A DNA stretch of 64,000 nt from contig NZ_CP024636.1 of the NCBI RefSeq assembly GCF_009728735.1, forward strand, positions 3,076,155-3,140,154, read 5' to 3'. The notes under the pieces are model-generated. The model made no database searches. It saw nothing but the letters and a program-made list of their open reading frames with translations, and was not told the DNA's origin. The translations under genes were made by a program, and so were the position numbers. The DNA comes from Pantoea phytobeneficialis. Lineage in GTDB: Bacteria > Pseudomonadota > Gammaproteobacteria > Enterobacterales > Enterobacteriaceae. Numbering within the stretch: the stretch's first letter is position 1; each line of letters opens with the position of its first letter. This document shows, in pieces, positions 38,242 through 46,452 of this stretch.

Positions 38242-39045
38242 ATGCTCTCGCTTTTCATTATTACGCTGGTGGCATTTGGGCTGCTGGCGCTGATCATTAT
38301 TGTGCTGTTGCGTACCACCGCATTGCGTCTCTGGCAGGGTGTGCTGCTCTTTCTGTTACCGGTGTTGCTGGCCAATCTGCTGTGGTTTAGCTGGCTGCAT
38401 CCACGCCAGCAGCGGCAGGCGCTGGCGACTGAAGTCGCTAATCAACTCAGCGAGGCACCGGGTTATCGGCTGTTGAAAACCCAGGAACCCGTGTTGTGGC
38501 AGCTCCTGAATCGTGAGTTGTTGCATAAACGTCTGGCCGGGGTGCCACCGGAAGAAGCGTTGGGCGAGATGCGTGGCTGGCTATTCGATTTAGTTAATCA
38601 ACGTCTGGTCCGTGCCAGTGATACCGCCATCCTCAATTACATTCGCGTTTCCGTCGAGGAGATGCAGGCGCTGCAACAACAGAATGCACAAAGCTGCTTC
38701 CGGTTTCTTTACCCGCAGGTGAATGGCGGTGTCAATTTACAGCAATTGCTGCCACCACAACTGAATCAGCGTGATGCGCAGGCATTGGACGAATTGCTGG
38801 CGCAAAGCACCGGAGATGAGCAACCGCTGGATAATCAGGCGGCGCAGCGTGATTTGCAGAAAGTGGTGGAGACGTTGTACAGCAAATGGGGTGACCGTCT
38901 GCAACAACTTAATATGCCTGCGGATACCACGGTCGATCGTTCGGCGATGTGCGCGATGTCGATTGACCTCTACAACGGCATTCTCGCATTGCCTGACAAA
39001 CAAGCGGCTAATCTTCTGCGTAAAATGGTCAGTCTTACCGGATAG
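38242..39045 (+). CDS. unrecognised membrane-anchored protein
   Basis: 267 residues from the ATG at 38242, which lacks a good ribosome site and may be coupled to the universal-stress gene ending ten bases earlier. Two hydrophobic segments occupy about residues 3-25 and 31-53; the rest is soluble, Gln/Leu-rich and largely helical, with GYRLLKTQEPVLWQLLNREL, a single cysteine pair region (QSCFRFLYPQ; SAMCAMSIDLYNG) and no catalytic motif I know. Likely an inner-membrane protein with a cytoplasmic or periplasmic helical domain. I cannot assign a function. Confidence 0.75.
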   Translation: MLSLFIITLVAFGLLALIIIVLLRTTALRLWQGVLLFLLPVLLANLLWFSWLHPRQQRQALATEVANQLSEAPGYRLLKTQEPVLWQLLNRELLHKRLAGVPPEEALGEMRGWLFDLVNQRLVRASDTAILNYIRVSVEEMQALQQQNAQSCFRFLYPQVNGGVNLQQLLPPQLNQRDAQALDELLAQSTGDEQPLDNQAAQRDLQKVVETLYSKWGDRLQQLNMPADTTVDRSAMCAMSIDLYNGILALPDKQAANLLRKMVSLTG

Positions 39046-39297
39046 CGGGCAAAAAAAGCCCGCTCAGCACGGGCAATAAGGTCACAATCAGTCAGTCTTT
39101 TACGTTATTCACCTGGTGTGGCGTGGACTTCGTTTTGTCTGAGAAAAGTATGTCACTACAGAAGTGATAAGAATAGCCGTTTGGTTTTATTAATTTAATT
39201 GGTAAAATCTTTTCTTTGTTCAGATATTTCGCTCCCCATTCCTATAGCCAGACGCAGCGCTGCTTTTTACACTGCGGTGCTAAATGAGGACATCACA

Positions 39298-39579
39298 ATG
39301 AAAAATGGGTTAATGGGTGCCATCGCGCTGTTATTATTGTCTGGCTGTAGTGTCAGTCACCCAGGAGGATTTGAGCGTGTAGATGAAGATCCCAGCTCAA
39401 ATACTGTGCAGTATCGTTACGATCCGCAGACATTTAATAAAGATGCTATGGCAGTAGATTTGGCTGAATATTGCAGCAAGCGTGGATTTGATAAAGTTGA
39501 AGCGTTACCCGCCCAGGATAGTCATATTCCAGGACTAAAGAAAGCCTGGTATCAATGCAATTACGCAGTGAAAAGTTAA
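39298..39579 (+). CDS. small putative lipoprotein
   Basis: 93 residues with GAGGA ahead of the ATG. The signal peptide MKNGLMGAIALLLLSGC ends in a lipobox (LLSG-C, C17) followed by Ser, so outer-membrane sorting is expected. The mature part is polar, has two further cysteines (AEYCSKRG and WYQCNYAV) that could pair, and ends NYAVKS. I do not recognise the family. It is monocistronic and has a strong terminator. Confidence 0.8.
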   Translation: MKNGLMGAIALLLLSGCSVSHPGGFERVDEDPSSNTVQYRYDPQTFNKDAMAVDLAEYCSKRGFDKVEALPAQDSHIPGLKKAWYQCNYAVKS

Positions 39580-39584
39580 AAAAG

Positions 39585-39612
39585 AAGGGCGGGAAATTTT
39601 CCCGCCCTTTTT
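39585..39612 (+). terminator. terminator after the small lipoprotein gene
   Basis: Stem AAGGGCGGGAA / TTCCCGCCCTT followed by TTTCTTTTTT, five bases after the stop. Confidence 0.9.
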
Positions 39613-39648
39613 CTTTTTTATTATTTGCTGTGTGTTAGCTTTGCCCGC

Positions 39649-39810
39649 TTACCAGTGTCTGCCTGGTCCTGGCCCATGATGCCAGCCACCGTGCCAGCCC
39701 CCATGTGGCGGTCCCCAGCCAGGTCCACGTCCGTGACCACCATCAATAATACAACCACTCAGCATGGCAACGACGGCAACGACAGACGCAACTTTAATTA
39801 GTTTTTTCAT
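39649..39810 (-). CDS. very small Gly/His/Trp-rich lipoprotein
   Basis: 53 residues, below the usual calling length. AGGAGGA stands ten bases before the ATG. MKKLIKVASVVAVVAMLSGC is a complete lipoprotein signal (lipobox LSG-C, C20). The mature part of 33 residues consists of glycine, proline, tryptophan and histidine (GPGWGPPHGGWHGGWHHGP), which might bind metal or cell-wall sugars. Function unknown. It is convergent with the other lipoprotein gene. Confidence 0.75.
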   Translation of the reverse strand: MKKLIKVASVVAVVAMLSGCIIDGGHGRGPGWGPPHGGWHGGWHHGPGPGRHW

Positions 39811-40040
39811 GGAGAGTCCTCCTCTTTTCCAATGAGGCCAGATTACAGTGGAAAAGTGGAGCGAAGATGCAGCGAATGTAGAGTTATTTCTGGATCTATT
39901 TCTGAATATTTCAATTTGCAGAGAGGATTGTCAGGAAGGAATATAAACCAATCGGAATAAGCTGAATGCCTGATGATAATAACGCGATTAGTCTGAAAAG
40001 CAAGTCTAAATAATATCTGTTCTCAGTTAAAATAGATGAC

Positions 40041-40063
40041 GTTAGCGGTGCGATTTATCGCGC
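40041..40063. repeat. palindromic intergenic repeat, copy 5 (single arm)
   Basis: GTTAGCGGTGCGATTTATCG plus CGC: one arm of the repeat family. The surrounding gap 39811-40114 otherwise holds only AT-rich sequence in which I see nothing else, apart from the promoter that the lactonase gene must have. Confidence 0.7.
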
Positions 40064-40114
40064 AGGTTTCTGAAATACAGGTTACAGTCGGGACAGCATA
40101 AATAAGGAGCAATC

Positions 40115-40993
40115 ATGGCGCGTGAAGTGAGAAATGTACTGGCCTTGCAGGCCGAGTTGGCTGAGTGTCCTTTATGGTCAACACGCGAACAGGTGCTGTG
40201 GTGTGTGGATATTCTGGCACCTGCCATTCATCGTTTCGATCCCGTCAGTGGTGAGTTGCATACGTTTCCTCAACAGGAAGAGGTGGGTTGTATTGGGCTG
40301 CGTGAGCAGGGCGGCTTAATTGCGGCGCTGCGCAGTGGCGTCTGGCTGCTGGATCAACAGGGTAAACCCCAGCGTAAGCTGGCAGATAATCCGGGGGTTG
40401 CAGCGAAGAGTCGCTTCAACGACGGGCGTGTCGACCCCTGGGGGAATTTCTGGTGCGGCAGCCTGTGGGAGCCACAGGATAAAAATGGTGGGCTACTGTG
40501 CCGCGTTACCCCTGATGGTGTATTAGCGGTGATGGCTGAGGACGTGAAAATTTCCAACGGTCTGGCGTTCTCACCGGATCGCCAATGGATGTATCACAGC
40601 GATACCCCCAATGAAGTGCTGTATCGCTACCCACTGAATGTCCAAAACGGCGAACCTGGCGAGCGTCAGCGTTTTCGTCAGTTTGATGCCAAAGGGGGAT
40701 TGCCGGATGGTGCTGCGGTGGACAGCGAAGGTTACTACTGGTCTGCGCTATTTGACGGTGGTCGGGTGGTGCGTATTGATCCGCTGACAGCGAAGATCGT
40801 CGATGAGATTACGTTGCCGGTGCGCTGGCCGACGATGGTCGCGTTTGGCGGTGCCGATTTGAAAACCCTGTATATCACCTCATCGCGTGAACATCGAACT
40901 GCCGAGGAGCTGACACGTTATCCGCAGTCGGGCGATATTTTTGCTGTGGAGGTGGACGTGGCGGGAATAGCGGAGCCGTTATTTAAAGGATAA
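40115..40993 (+). CDS. SMP-30/gluconolactonase family lactonase
   Basis: 292 residues, six-bladed propeller of the regucalcin/SMP-30 family. Metal ligands match the family pattern: E17 (ELAECPLW), N in KSRFNDGRVDP, N in KISNGLAFSPD and D in LPDGAAVDSEG. AAGGAG precedes the ATG. Such enzymes hydrolyse sugar lactones (gluconolactone, arabinolactone). No sugar dehydrogenase or transporter gene is adjacent to fix the substrate. It is convergent with yhjX. Confidence 0.9.
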   Translation: MAREVRNVLALQAELAECPLWSTREQVLWCVDILAPAIHRFDPVSGELHTFPQQEEVGCIGLREQGGLIAALRSGVWLLDQQGKPQRKLADNPGVAAKSRFNDGRVDPWGNFWCGSLWEPQDKNGGLLCRVTPDGVLAVMAEDVKISNGLAFSPDRQWMYHSDTPNEVLYRYPLNVQNGEPGERQRFRQFDAKGGLPDGAAVDSEGYYWSALFDGGRVVRIDPLTAKIVDEITLPVRWPTMVAFGGADLKTLYITSSREHRTAEELTRYPQSGDIFAVEVDVAGIAEPLFKG

Positions 40994-41022
40994 AAACATG
41001 CCGTGCCCGAAAGCACGGCATG
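40992..41022 (-). terminator. terminator of yhjX
   Basis: Perfect 10-bp stem CATGCCGTGC / GCACGGCATG with a six-base loop, followed by TTTTT on the minus strand, nine bases past the yhjX stop. It probably also protects the 3' end of the convergent lactonase mRNA. Confidence 0.88.
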
Positions 41023-41031
41023 GCCTGGAAC

Positions 41032-42249
41032 TTAACTGCGATGTAGTACCGGCTCCTGTACATTGTGGCGTTGCGGCAGGCGGATGCTGAGTGACAGGAA
41101 CAATGAAATCACCAGCAAGGTCATAATCAGGCTGAAGGTGATAGTGAAGCCACCAAACACCGATGCCACCAGTGATCCCAGCACGCTACCGATACCAAAA
41201 CCCAGATAAATCAGGCCGTAATTTTTGGTCAGGTTGTTCAGGCCGAAGAAATCGCTGACCAGTGACGGGAAGACGGTGATGGTGCCGCCAAAGCTGAATG
41301 CCACGCAGGCCAGGGAAATAAAGAAGGTGGATTCATTCATGTGGGTGAAAAGCAAAATGCTCATCCCTGCCAGTGAAACCACCTGTGCCAGCGAAATCAC
41401 CCGGATACGCGCCATTTTATCGGACAGCACACCCAACACCAGACGACCACTCAGGTTAGCGATAGCAATCACCGTCACCGCATTCGCCGCAGTTTGTGTG
41501 CTGAGATGAACCAGACCCTCGCCAATATCTTTCGCCACGCCAATCACATACAAACCGCTCATGCAGGCAGTGAGGAACATCAGCGCCAGCATCCAGTATT
41601 GTGGTAAACGGATGGACTGCGCCAGCGTGTAATCTTTGCTTTGCACGGCGGAGGTGCTGCTGCTCTGCTGGACCGGTGCATCACGCATCAGCAGTGCGCC
41701 GAGGATGATCATGGTCATTGCCAGCACCCCCCAAATCACGAAGGTGTTTTCCAGCCCCTGGCTGTTGAGCAGCGCGCCGCAGATAAATTTAAAGCCCAGG
41801 CTACCCAAACCGTAGGCACCGATGGCACAGGCGGAGATCACCCCTTTACGTTCCGGGAACCATTTTACGCAGTTGGATAAGGTCATCAGATAACCGGCAC
41901 CATCAGCCAGCCCGACCAGTACCCCTGCGCTGAGGTACAGCATCATCAGGTTATCCGCATGCGCGGTTAACCAGAAACCCAGCGCCATCAATACACCGGC
42001 ACCAATGGTGACATTACGTACGCCGAAGCGTTCCTGTAATTTACCGGCCAGCGATGAAGCAATCGCCAGGCCGAGGCTCAGTAAACCAAACGAGAACGCG
42101 ACCTGACTGACCGGGGCATCAAGCTTATGCGCCAGTTGGCCGTTAAACAGGCTCCAGGTGTAGACCGAACCTAACGCAAATTGAGTCAAAATGGTGCCAG
42201 CCAGGGTGAGCCAGCGGGTGCGTTGATAATTTGATGTGGTGGTTTGCAT
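41032..42249 (-). CDS. yhjX: MFS transporter YhjX (oxalate/formate antiporter-type, pyruvate-responsive)
   Basis: 405 residues from the second in-frame ATG, which has GGGAGAG at good distance; the first ATG overlaps that ribosome site. Recalled E. coli YhjX is 402 residues and similar throughout: SNYQRTRWLTL, FALGSVYTWSLFNG, DAPVSQVAFSFGLLSLGLAI, DGAGYLMTLSNCVKWFPERKG. About twelve hydrophobic segments. In E. coli it is the main target of YpdA/YpdB and answers pyruvate. Two YpdB-type boxes lie about 100-130 bases upstream. In E. coli the two loci are far apart; here ypdAB is about 11 kb away. Confidence 0.93.
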   Translation of the reverse strand: MQTTTSNYQRTRWLTLAGTILTQFALGSVYTWSLFNGQLAHKLDAPVSQVAFSFGLLSLGLAIASSLAGKLQERFGVRNVTIGAGVLMALGFWLTAHADNLMMLYLSAGVLVGLADGAGYLMTLSNCVKWFPERKGVISACAIGAYGLGSLGFKFICGALLNSQGLENTFVIWGVLAMTMIILGALLMRDAPVQQSSSTSAVQSKDYTLAQSIRLPQYWMLALMFLTACMSGLYVIGVAKDIGEGLVHLSTQTAANAVTVIAIANLSGRLVLGVLSDKMARIRVISLAQVVSLAGMSILLFTHMNESTFFISLACVAFSFGGTITVFPSLVSDFFGLNNLTKNYGLIYLGFGIGSVLGSLVASVFGGFTITFSLIMTLLVISLFLSLSIRLPQRHNVQEPVLHRS

Positions 42250-42347
42250 ATTTTTCTCTCCCATCCGGGAATTCGGAAACTGAAGCGATGGTAATCCGCT
42301 CGCGCGTAGGCGTGGGGAGAAAAGGCGTGAGAGGCTGTAGCGACGGA

Positions 42348-42378
42348 ATGAAATGCAGTGAAACCGGTATGAATGGCA
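42348..42378 (-). promoter_or_regulatory. pair of YpdB (PyrR)-type direct repeats upstream of yhjX
   Basis: On the minus strand: TGCCATTCAT, 11 bases, then TGCATTTCAT. The E. coli YpdB site at yhjX is recalled as GGCATTTCAT-N11-GGCATTTCAT; the two units here match it at seven and nine of ten positions with exactly the same spacing and orientation. Confidence 0.8.
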
Positions 42379-42528
42379 TTGCGCTACTTGCTAGCACGCA
42401 TTGCGTGTCAGTGCATGAAAGATTGTTGCATCAGGTGGTGATATGTAACCAGATGCGTCTCAGGCCATTTATGGGCTGCAAACTAATAAAATTTTGCCAT
42501 GCTTAAAGCTCATCAAACAGGAGGAAAT

Positions 42529-42768
42529 ATGAAAGACCGAGCATATGAATCCGCGTCGAGTGAGGATGAAGTTTGCTGCATCATCGGTCAGGCGGTGATC
42601 GAGTTAAGCGATGAACATCAACCAGTGAATAAATCCACGCTGTCGTTGAAACTACTGGCAATGGCCGATCGCGACAGAGACGATGAGCGCATACTGCTTT
42701 ACTGGATCGCCAGAAAAGCGATCAATCAACCTCACCAGCTCAATATCGGCGTGCAGGGCTGGCGCTAA
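42529..42768 (+). CDS. AriR/YmgB-like small regulatory protein
   Basis: 79 residues with an excellent ribosome site (GGAGGAAAT-ATG). The central pattern IIGQAVIELSDEHQPVNKSTLSLKLL followed by a second helix ending IARKAI fits the YmgB/AriR family of small helical proteins linked to biofilm and acid resistance through the Rcs and BluF pathways in E. coli. Family assignment is by eye from a short sequence. Single gene, with its promoter in the yhjX/ariR gap. Confidence 0.72.
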   Translation: MKDRAYESASSEDEVCCIIGQAVIELSDEHQPVNKSTLSLKLLAMADRDRDDERILLYWIARKAINQPHQLNIGVQGWR

Positions 42769-42776
42769 GAGGACCA

Positions 42777-42801
42777 GAGAGCGGGCGCAATGCCCGCTCT
42801 C
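42777..42801. terminator. bidirectional hairpin between the AriR-like and EamA genes
   Basis: Perfect 10-bp stem GAGAGCGGGC / GCCCGCTCTC with a five-base loop, between two convergent stops. No long T-run on either side. Confidence 0.6.
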
Positions 42802-42806
42802 GTGCA

Positions 42807-43706
42807 TCAGGCCAGACGCAGGCGTTTTGCGGTCGGCCAGCGTAGGAACATCACCATATTTCCCGCCAGAATCATCACCAGGCCGACAATCGCGTTGCTA
42901 TGCCATTGATAACCTTCATACAGGGTGGATAACGTTAACGCCACCAGCGGGAACAGTAGCGTGCTGTAGGCGGCCTGACTGGCCCCGATTCGTCCCACCA
43001 GGGTGAAATAGGCACCAAATCCCAGTACCGAACCAAAAATCGCCAGATAGCTCATGGAACCCAACCATTGCAGATTGAGTGCCGGGGCCAGTGAATCACC
43101 GTTTAGCGTGGCCAGCACCGCCATGATCAGCGCGCCATAAAGCATTGCATAGCTATTGGTGGTCAGAACATCACGCTGACGACGCTGGTGGCGCGTCGAA
43201 ATCATATTGCCAAAGGAGAACCCCAGCGTGCCAAGCGCGCTCAAACCCACACCCCACAACAATTGTGGCGCTGGATGCGCAGCGCGGATATCGCCCCAGA
43301 ACAGCGCAACGATACCACCTAACCCGAGAATCGCGGCAGGTAACAGACGAAAGGGGGGACGCTGACGGAAGAAGATCCAGCTATTCAGGGCATTATAAAG
43401 CACCGCCATCGAAAAAATCACCGACTCCAGACCACTGCTAATCCATGCTGCGGCATGATAAAAACAGACGAAATTGAAGCCAAACACACAACAACCCTGC
43501 AAAACACAGAACAGGTGATCCTGCGCATCCAGTTTTTTCAGGCGACGAATCAGTTTCAATACCACCAGCATCACCAGCGAAGCCAGCAAAAAGCGCCAGA
43601 ACACCGCCACCAGGACCGGCGTATCAGCGGCTTCCTGCTGTAAAAAAATTGCTATCCAGGTGGTGCCCCAGATTAAAACCACCGCCAGATATAACACCAG
43701 GTTCAT
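42807..43706 (-). CDS. EamA/DMT-family inner-membrane exporter
   Basis: 299 residues from the ATG with GGAGAG upstream. Ten hydrophobic segments in two EamA halves: the first begins YLAVVLIWGTTWIAI, the second begins around LLWGVGLSALGTLGFSFGN and ends GLVMILAGNMVMFL. Such proteins export amino acids or metabolites. It is divergent from an AraC regulator, 180 bases away, which probably controls it. The substrate is unknown. Confidence 0.9.
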   Translation of the reverse strand: MNLVLYLAVVLIWGTTWIAIFLQQEAADTPVLVAVFWRFLLASLVMLVVLKLIRRLKKLDAQDHLFCVLQGCCVFGFNFVCFYHAAAWISSGLESVIFSMAVLYNALNSWIFFRQRPPFRLLPAAILGLGGIVALFWGDIRAAHPAPQLLWGVGLSALGTLGFSFGNMISTRHQRRQRDVLTTNSYAMLYGALIMAVLATLNGDSLAPALNLQWLGSMSYLAIFGSVLGFGAYFTLVGRIGASQAAYSTLLFPLVALTLSTLYEGYQWHSNAIVGLVMILAGNMVMFLRWPTAKRLRLA

Positions 43707-43885
43707 ATGCTCTCTCCACAACAGATTTGCGGCGAGTGTGACGTCCCTTGTGGTGGTTGGCTTGCATTCTCTTGCGCCACAATTGCAAAATCTTGCGCTT
43801 TTTACCTCTGCGTCCCAATGTGGCCTGTTTTCTGTCCGTCTGAATCCGTAAACTAAGCGCTATTGCCCAGCGAGTGATGTTGACC

Positions 43886-44755
43886 ATGCCTGATTACCAG
43901 ACTTTTACTATGCTTCAGCGCCATAAAGCGCAGTTGCGTGACAGCGTGCAGCTAAGCAGCGGCATCAAGCTGGCAGCCTGGTTCAACAGCGGCGATCGCG
44001 TGACTAATCTGAGTAATCACCACACCCTCAGCCTCTACACCGCGGATGGTTATGATACCTGGCACAAAACCCAGCATGGTTGGCGTAATGGCGGTGGCCC
44101 TGATCGTTTTTGTCTGATGCCTTCCGGCACCGAATCGGTGTGGGATATTCGCGCAGACCTGTCGTTTGTGCATCTTTACTGCACCGATCAACACCTGCGC
44201 CAGATGGCTGAACAAATCTGGGATCGCAGTCCGGCTCGGCTTAATTTGCATGAGAAGGTATTCTCGGCGGATGATCGCATCACTCAACTCTATCGTCATT
44301 TCCTGCTCAGCACCGACTGGCAACAACCAGCCAACCAGTTGATGCTCAGCAGCGCATCAACCTTATTAATGACGCATTTGTTGCAGCATTACAGCGATGT
44401 GCAATGGCAAGCACCGCAGATACGTGGTGGGCTGGCCCCGGTAGTGCTACGTCGTATTCTGGCTTATATCGATGCGCATCTGGGTCAACCGCTCACGCTG
44501 GCACACCTCGCGGCTGAGGCGGCGTTGAGTGAGTTCCATTTCGCGCGCATGTTCCGCGCCAGCGTCGGGGAGGCACCACACCAATATGTGATGCGCCGAC
44601 GCATGGACGAAGCCCTGACCTTGCTCAGGCACACGGCGTTACCGCTGACCGAGATTGCACTACGCTGTGGTTTCCACTCCTCCAGTCACTTCAGTAACCG
44701 GTTTCGCCAGTTACATGGGGTGACGCCTTCGGCGTGGCGGCAGACGCAGGGATGA
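43886..44755 (+). CDS. AraC-family transcriptional regulator
   Basis: 289 residues from the ATG beginning MPDYQTFTM; GTG (43874) and ATG (43877) lie just upstream in frame, so the start is uncertain by a few residues. The N-terminal half is a cupin-like sensor; the C-terminal 100 residues are a double helix-turn-helix with AAEAALSEFHFARMFRASVG and the AraC signature LTEIALRCGFHSSSHFSNRF. It is divergent from the EamA exporter gene and likely activates it. The effector is unknown. Confidence 0.9.
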   Translation: MPDYQTFTMLQRHKAQLRDSVQLSSGIKLAAWFNSGDRVTNLSNHHTLSLYTADGYDTWHKTQHGWRNGGGPDRFCLMPSGTESVWDIRADLSFVHLYCTDQHLRQMAEQIWDRSPARLNLHEKVFSADDRITQLYRHFLLSTDWQQPANQLMLSSASTLLMTHLLQHYSDVQWQAPQIRGGLAPVVLRRILAYIDAHLGQPLTLAHLAAEAALSEFHFARMFRASVGEAPHQYVMRRRMDEALTLLRHTALPLTEIALRCGFHSSSHFSNRFRQLHGVTPSAWRQTQG

Positions 44756-44935
44756 GATCTGTCACTCGCTGAGATCGTTCTGCAACGTCCTGCTTTTCCT
44801 GAGAGACCCTACGCATTTTGTGATTCTGGCCAGTGAATTAGCGTGATTTTCAATGCTGAGTAGTTAAAATGGTTTTGCTAACGTGGTGTGATTATCACTT
44901 GTTTCACAGTAGGTTCTTATGCGAGGAAGCCCAAT

Positions 44936-45124
44936 ATGGAAATTCGTGTGTCAAAGTTGGAACAGGATCTGAGCGAAATGAAAACCGATCTGGCGGTTAT
45001 TAAGTCAAACCACGCAACGCGTAGTGATCTTCTTGAGGAAATCGGTAAACAAACAAAATGGTTAATGGCGAGCATGGCTGCGATTGCCGGAGTGTCTCTG
45101 GCGCTGGCGCGTTGGTTGTTTTGA
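44936..45124 (+). CDS. small coiled-coil membrane protein, XhlA-like
   Basis: 62 residues with GAGGA upstream of the ATG. A coiled coil (residues 4-25; VSKLEQDLSEMKTDLAVIK) precedes one C-terminal membrane helix (about 43-60; LMASMAAIAGVSLALARWLF). The layout is that of XhlA-type phage haemolysin/holin-associated proteins. It ends 17 bases from the 3' end of tRNA-Arg(CCT), the usual side for integrated elements, so it may be a phage leftover. No other phage gene is seen. Confidence 0.65.
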   Translation: MEIRVSKLEQDLSEMKTDLAVIKSNHATRSDLLEEIGKQTKWLMASMAAIAGVSLALARWLF

Positions 45125-45141
45125 AGGGGTAACACCAGACA

Positions 45142-45216
45142 TGGCGTTCCCTGCAGGGATCGAACCTGCAACTAGCCCTTAGGAGGGGCTCGTTATATCC
45201 ATTTAACTAAGGGAAC
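45142..45216 (-). tRNA. argW: tRNA-Arg (anticodon CCT)
   Basis: 75 bases including CCA. Acceptor GTTCCCT / AGGGAAC, D-arm TTAAATGGATATAA, anticodon loop CTCCTAA, T-loop GTTCGATCC. It corresponds to E. coli argW by sequence and by position next to yfdC. In E. coli and relatives argW is a known integration site for prophages; here no integrase is seen. Confidence 0.95.
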
Positions 45217-45290
45217 GTCGGCGCGCAGTATACCCCAGCAGCTACGCAAATTTAACCGCCTGTTTCCCGTTTGCTTAATATCTCAACAAA

Positions 45291-46208
45291 TTAGCGTGAT
45301 TTCTCACACTTCGCCTGGCGTTTTTGCTCGGCACGGGCTTTGGCTTTTGCCGCCTCGCTCATATCGTTGCGAATCTGCGCATGGCTGATCAAAGCAAAAA
45401 TCAGCGTTCCGCCGGTAATATTGCCAAGCAACGTCGGCAGGGCGAATGGCCAGAGGAATTCATGCCAGGGAATACGGCCGGCAAACACCAGATACAGCAC
45501 CTCCACTGAACCAACCACGATGTGGGCTAAGTCACCAAGCGCCACCAGCCAGGTCATCATCACGATCACCACAATTTTCGCGGCACCGGCATAGGGAAAC
45601 ATCCATACCATGGTGGCAATGATCCAGCCGGAAATCACCGCATTAGCGAACATCTCTCCCGGCGGGTTTGCCATTACTTTTTCACTGATCACGGTGAAAG
45701 CCTGACGGGTTGCCTCATCAAAGATCGGCATATAATTAAACGCCAGCGCACCCAGTGCCGTCCCGATCAAATTACCCGACAGCACCAGCCCCCAGAAGCG
45801 CAGTAGCAGCAAAATATTCCCTGACGTGGGTTTGTGCATTACGGGCAGCACAGCTGTCACGGTGTTTTCAGTGAACAACTGCTGACGCGCCATAATTACG
45901 ATAACAAAACCAAAGGTATAGCCAAGATTTTCCAGTAAAAACCCCCCAGGTACGCCCTCCAGATGGACCTGGAAAATCCCCTTCGCCATCAGAGAGGCGC
46001 CCATCGACATCCCAGCTGCGATCGCTGACCACAGCAGCGCCATACCGTCACGCTCTAGTTCCTTTTCCCCGTCCTGACGTATCTCTTCATGGATGGCAGC
46101 GGCTCGTGAGGGTAACGCCTCCTCATCGACTTCAATCTCTGTGCCTTGCGTTTTTTCTTCGCTTTCAACGTCATTACTCGCTTGAGAAACCGATGGCGAA
46201 CGCTTCAT
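45291..46208 (-). CDS. yfdC: FNT-family inner-membrane protein YfdC
   Basis: 305 residues from the ATG with GGAGGA upstream; recalled E. coli YfdC is 310. A long acidic cytoplasmic N-terminus (about 1-60) precedes six hydrophobic segments of the formate/nitrite transporter fold: SAIAAGMSMGASLMAKGIF, GFVIVIMARQQLFTENTVTAV, GEMFANAVISGWIIATMVW. It lacks several residues of the FocA pore and may carry something else; function unknown. It is next to argW as in E. coli. In E. coli mlaA is close by; here the ccm operon stands between. Confidence 0.92.
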   Translation of the reverse strand: MKRSPSVSQASNDVESEEKTQGTEIEVDEEALPSRAAAIHEEIRQDGEKELERDGMALLWSAIAAGMSMGASLMAKGIFQVHLEGVPGGFLLENLGYTFGFVIVIMARQQLFTENTVTAVLPVMHKPTSGNILLLLRFWGLVLSGNLIGTALGALAFNYMPIFDEATRQAFTVISEKVMANPPGEMFANAVISGWIIATMVWMFPYAGAAKIVVIVMMTWLVALGDLAHIVVGSVEVLYLVFAGRIPWHEFLWPFALPTLLGNITGGTLIFALISHAQIRNDMSEAAKAKARAEQKRQAKCEKSR

Positions 46209-46369
46209 ATTTTCCTCCGGTGATAATGCCATTGCGTAATAAGCGTAGCCGTTTTGCGCAAGCTTGATTTGTTACGTGGATTCAATTTAAGAGTAACAAG
46301 ATTTTAACTGTGGTGGTTTTTTGAGCGATTTATTGATCTGAACCACCCGTTTACCCCGTTTGGGGTAGG

Positions 46370-46385
46370 TGTGACATGGCTCACA
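46370..46385 (+). promoter_or_regulatory. consensus CRP site upstream of ccmA
   Basis: TGTGA-CATGGC-TCACA, a full match to the CRP consensus, centred about 76 bases before the ccmA ATG. A TATTAT -10 candidate lies at 46412-46417 with no good -35, which would place the CRP centre near position -46, close to a class II site. A yfdC promoter facing the other way could also use it. Confidence 0.7.
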
Positions 46386-46452
46386 GACTACGGCCCACAG
46401 ATTCATTGTGGTATTATCCCGGCCTAATTTCATTGCCATGATTCCCCCTTTT

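Noticed and set aside
46332..46345. TTGATCTGAACCAC as an FNR site upstream of ccmA
   Set aside because: Only the left half (TTGAT) matches TTGAT-N4-ATCAA; the right half is missing.
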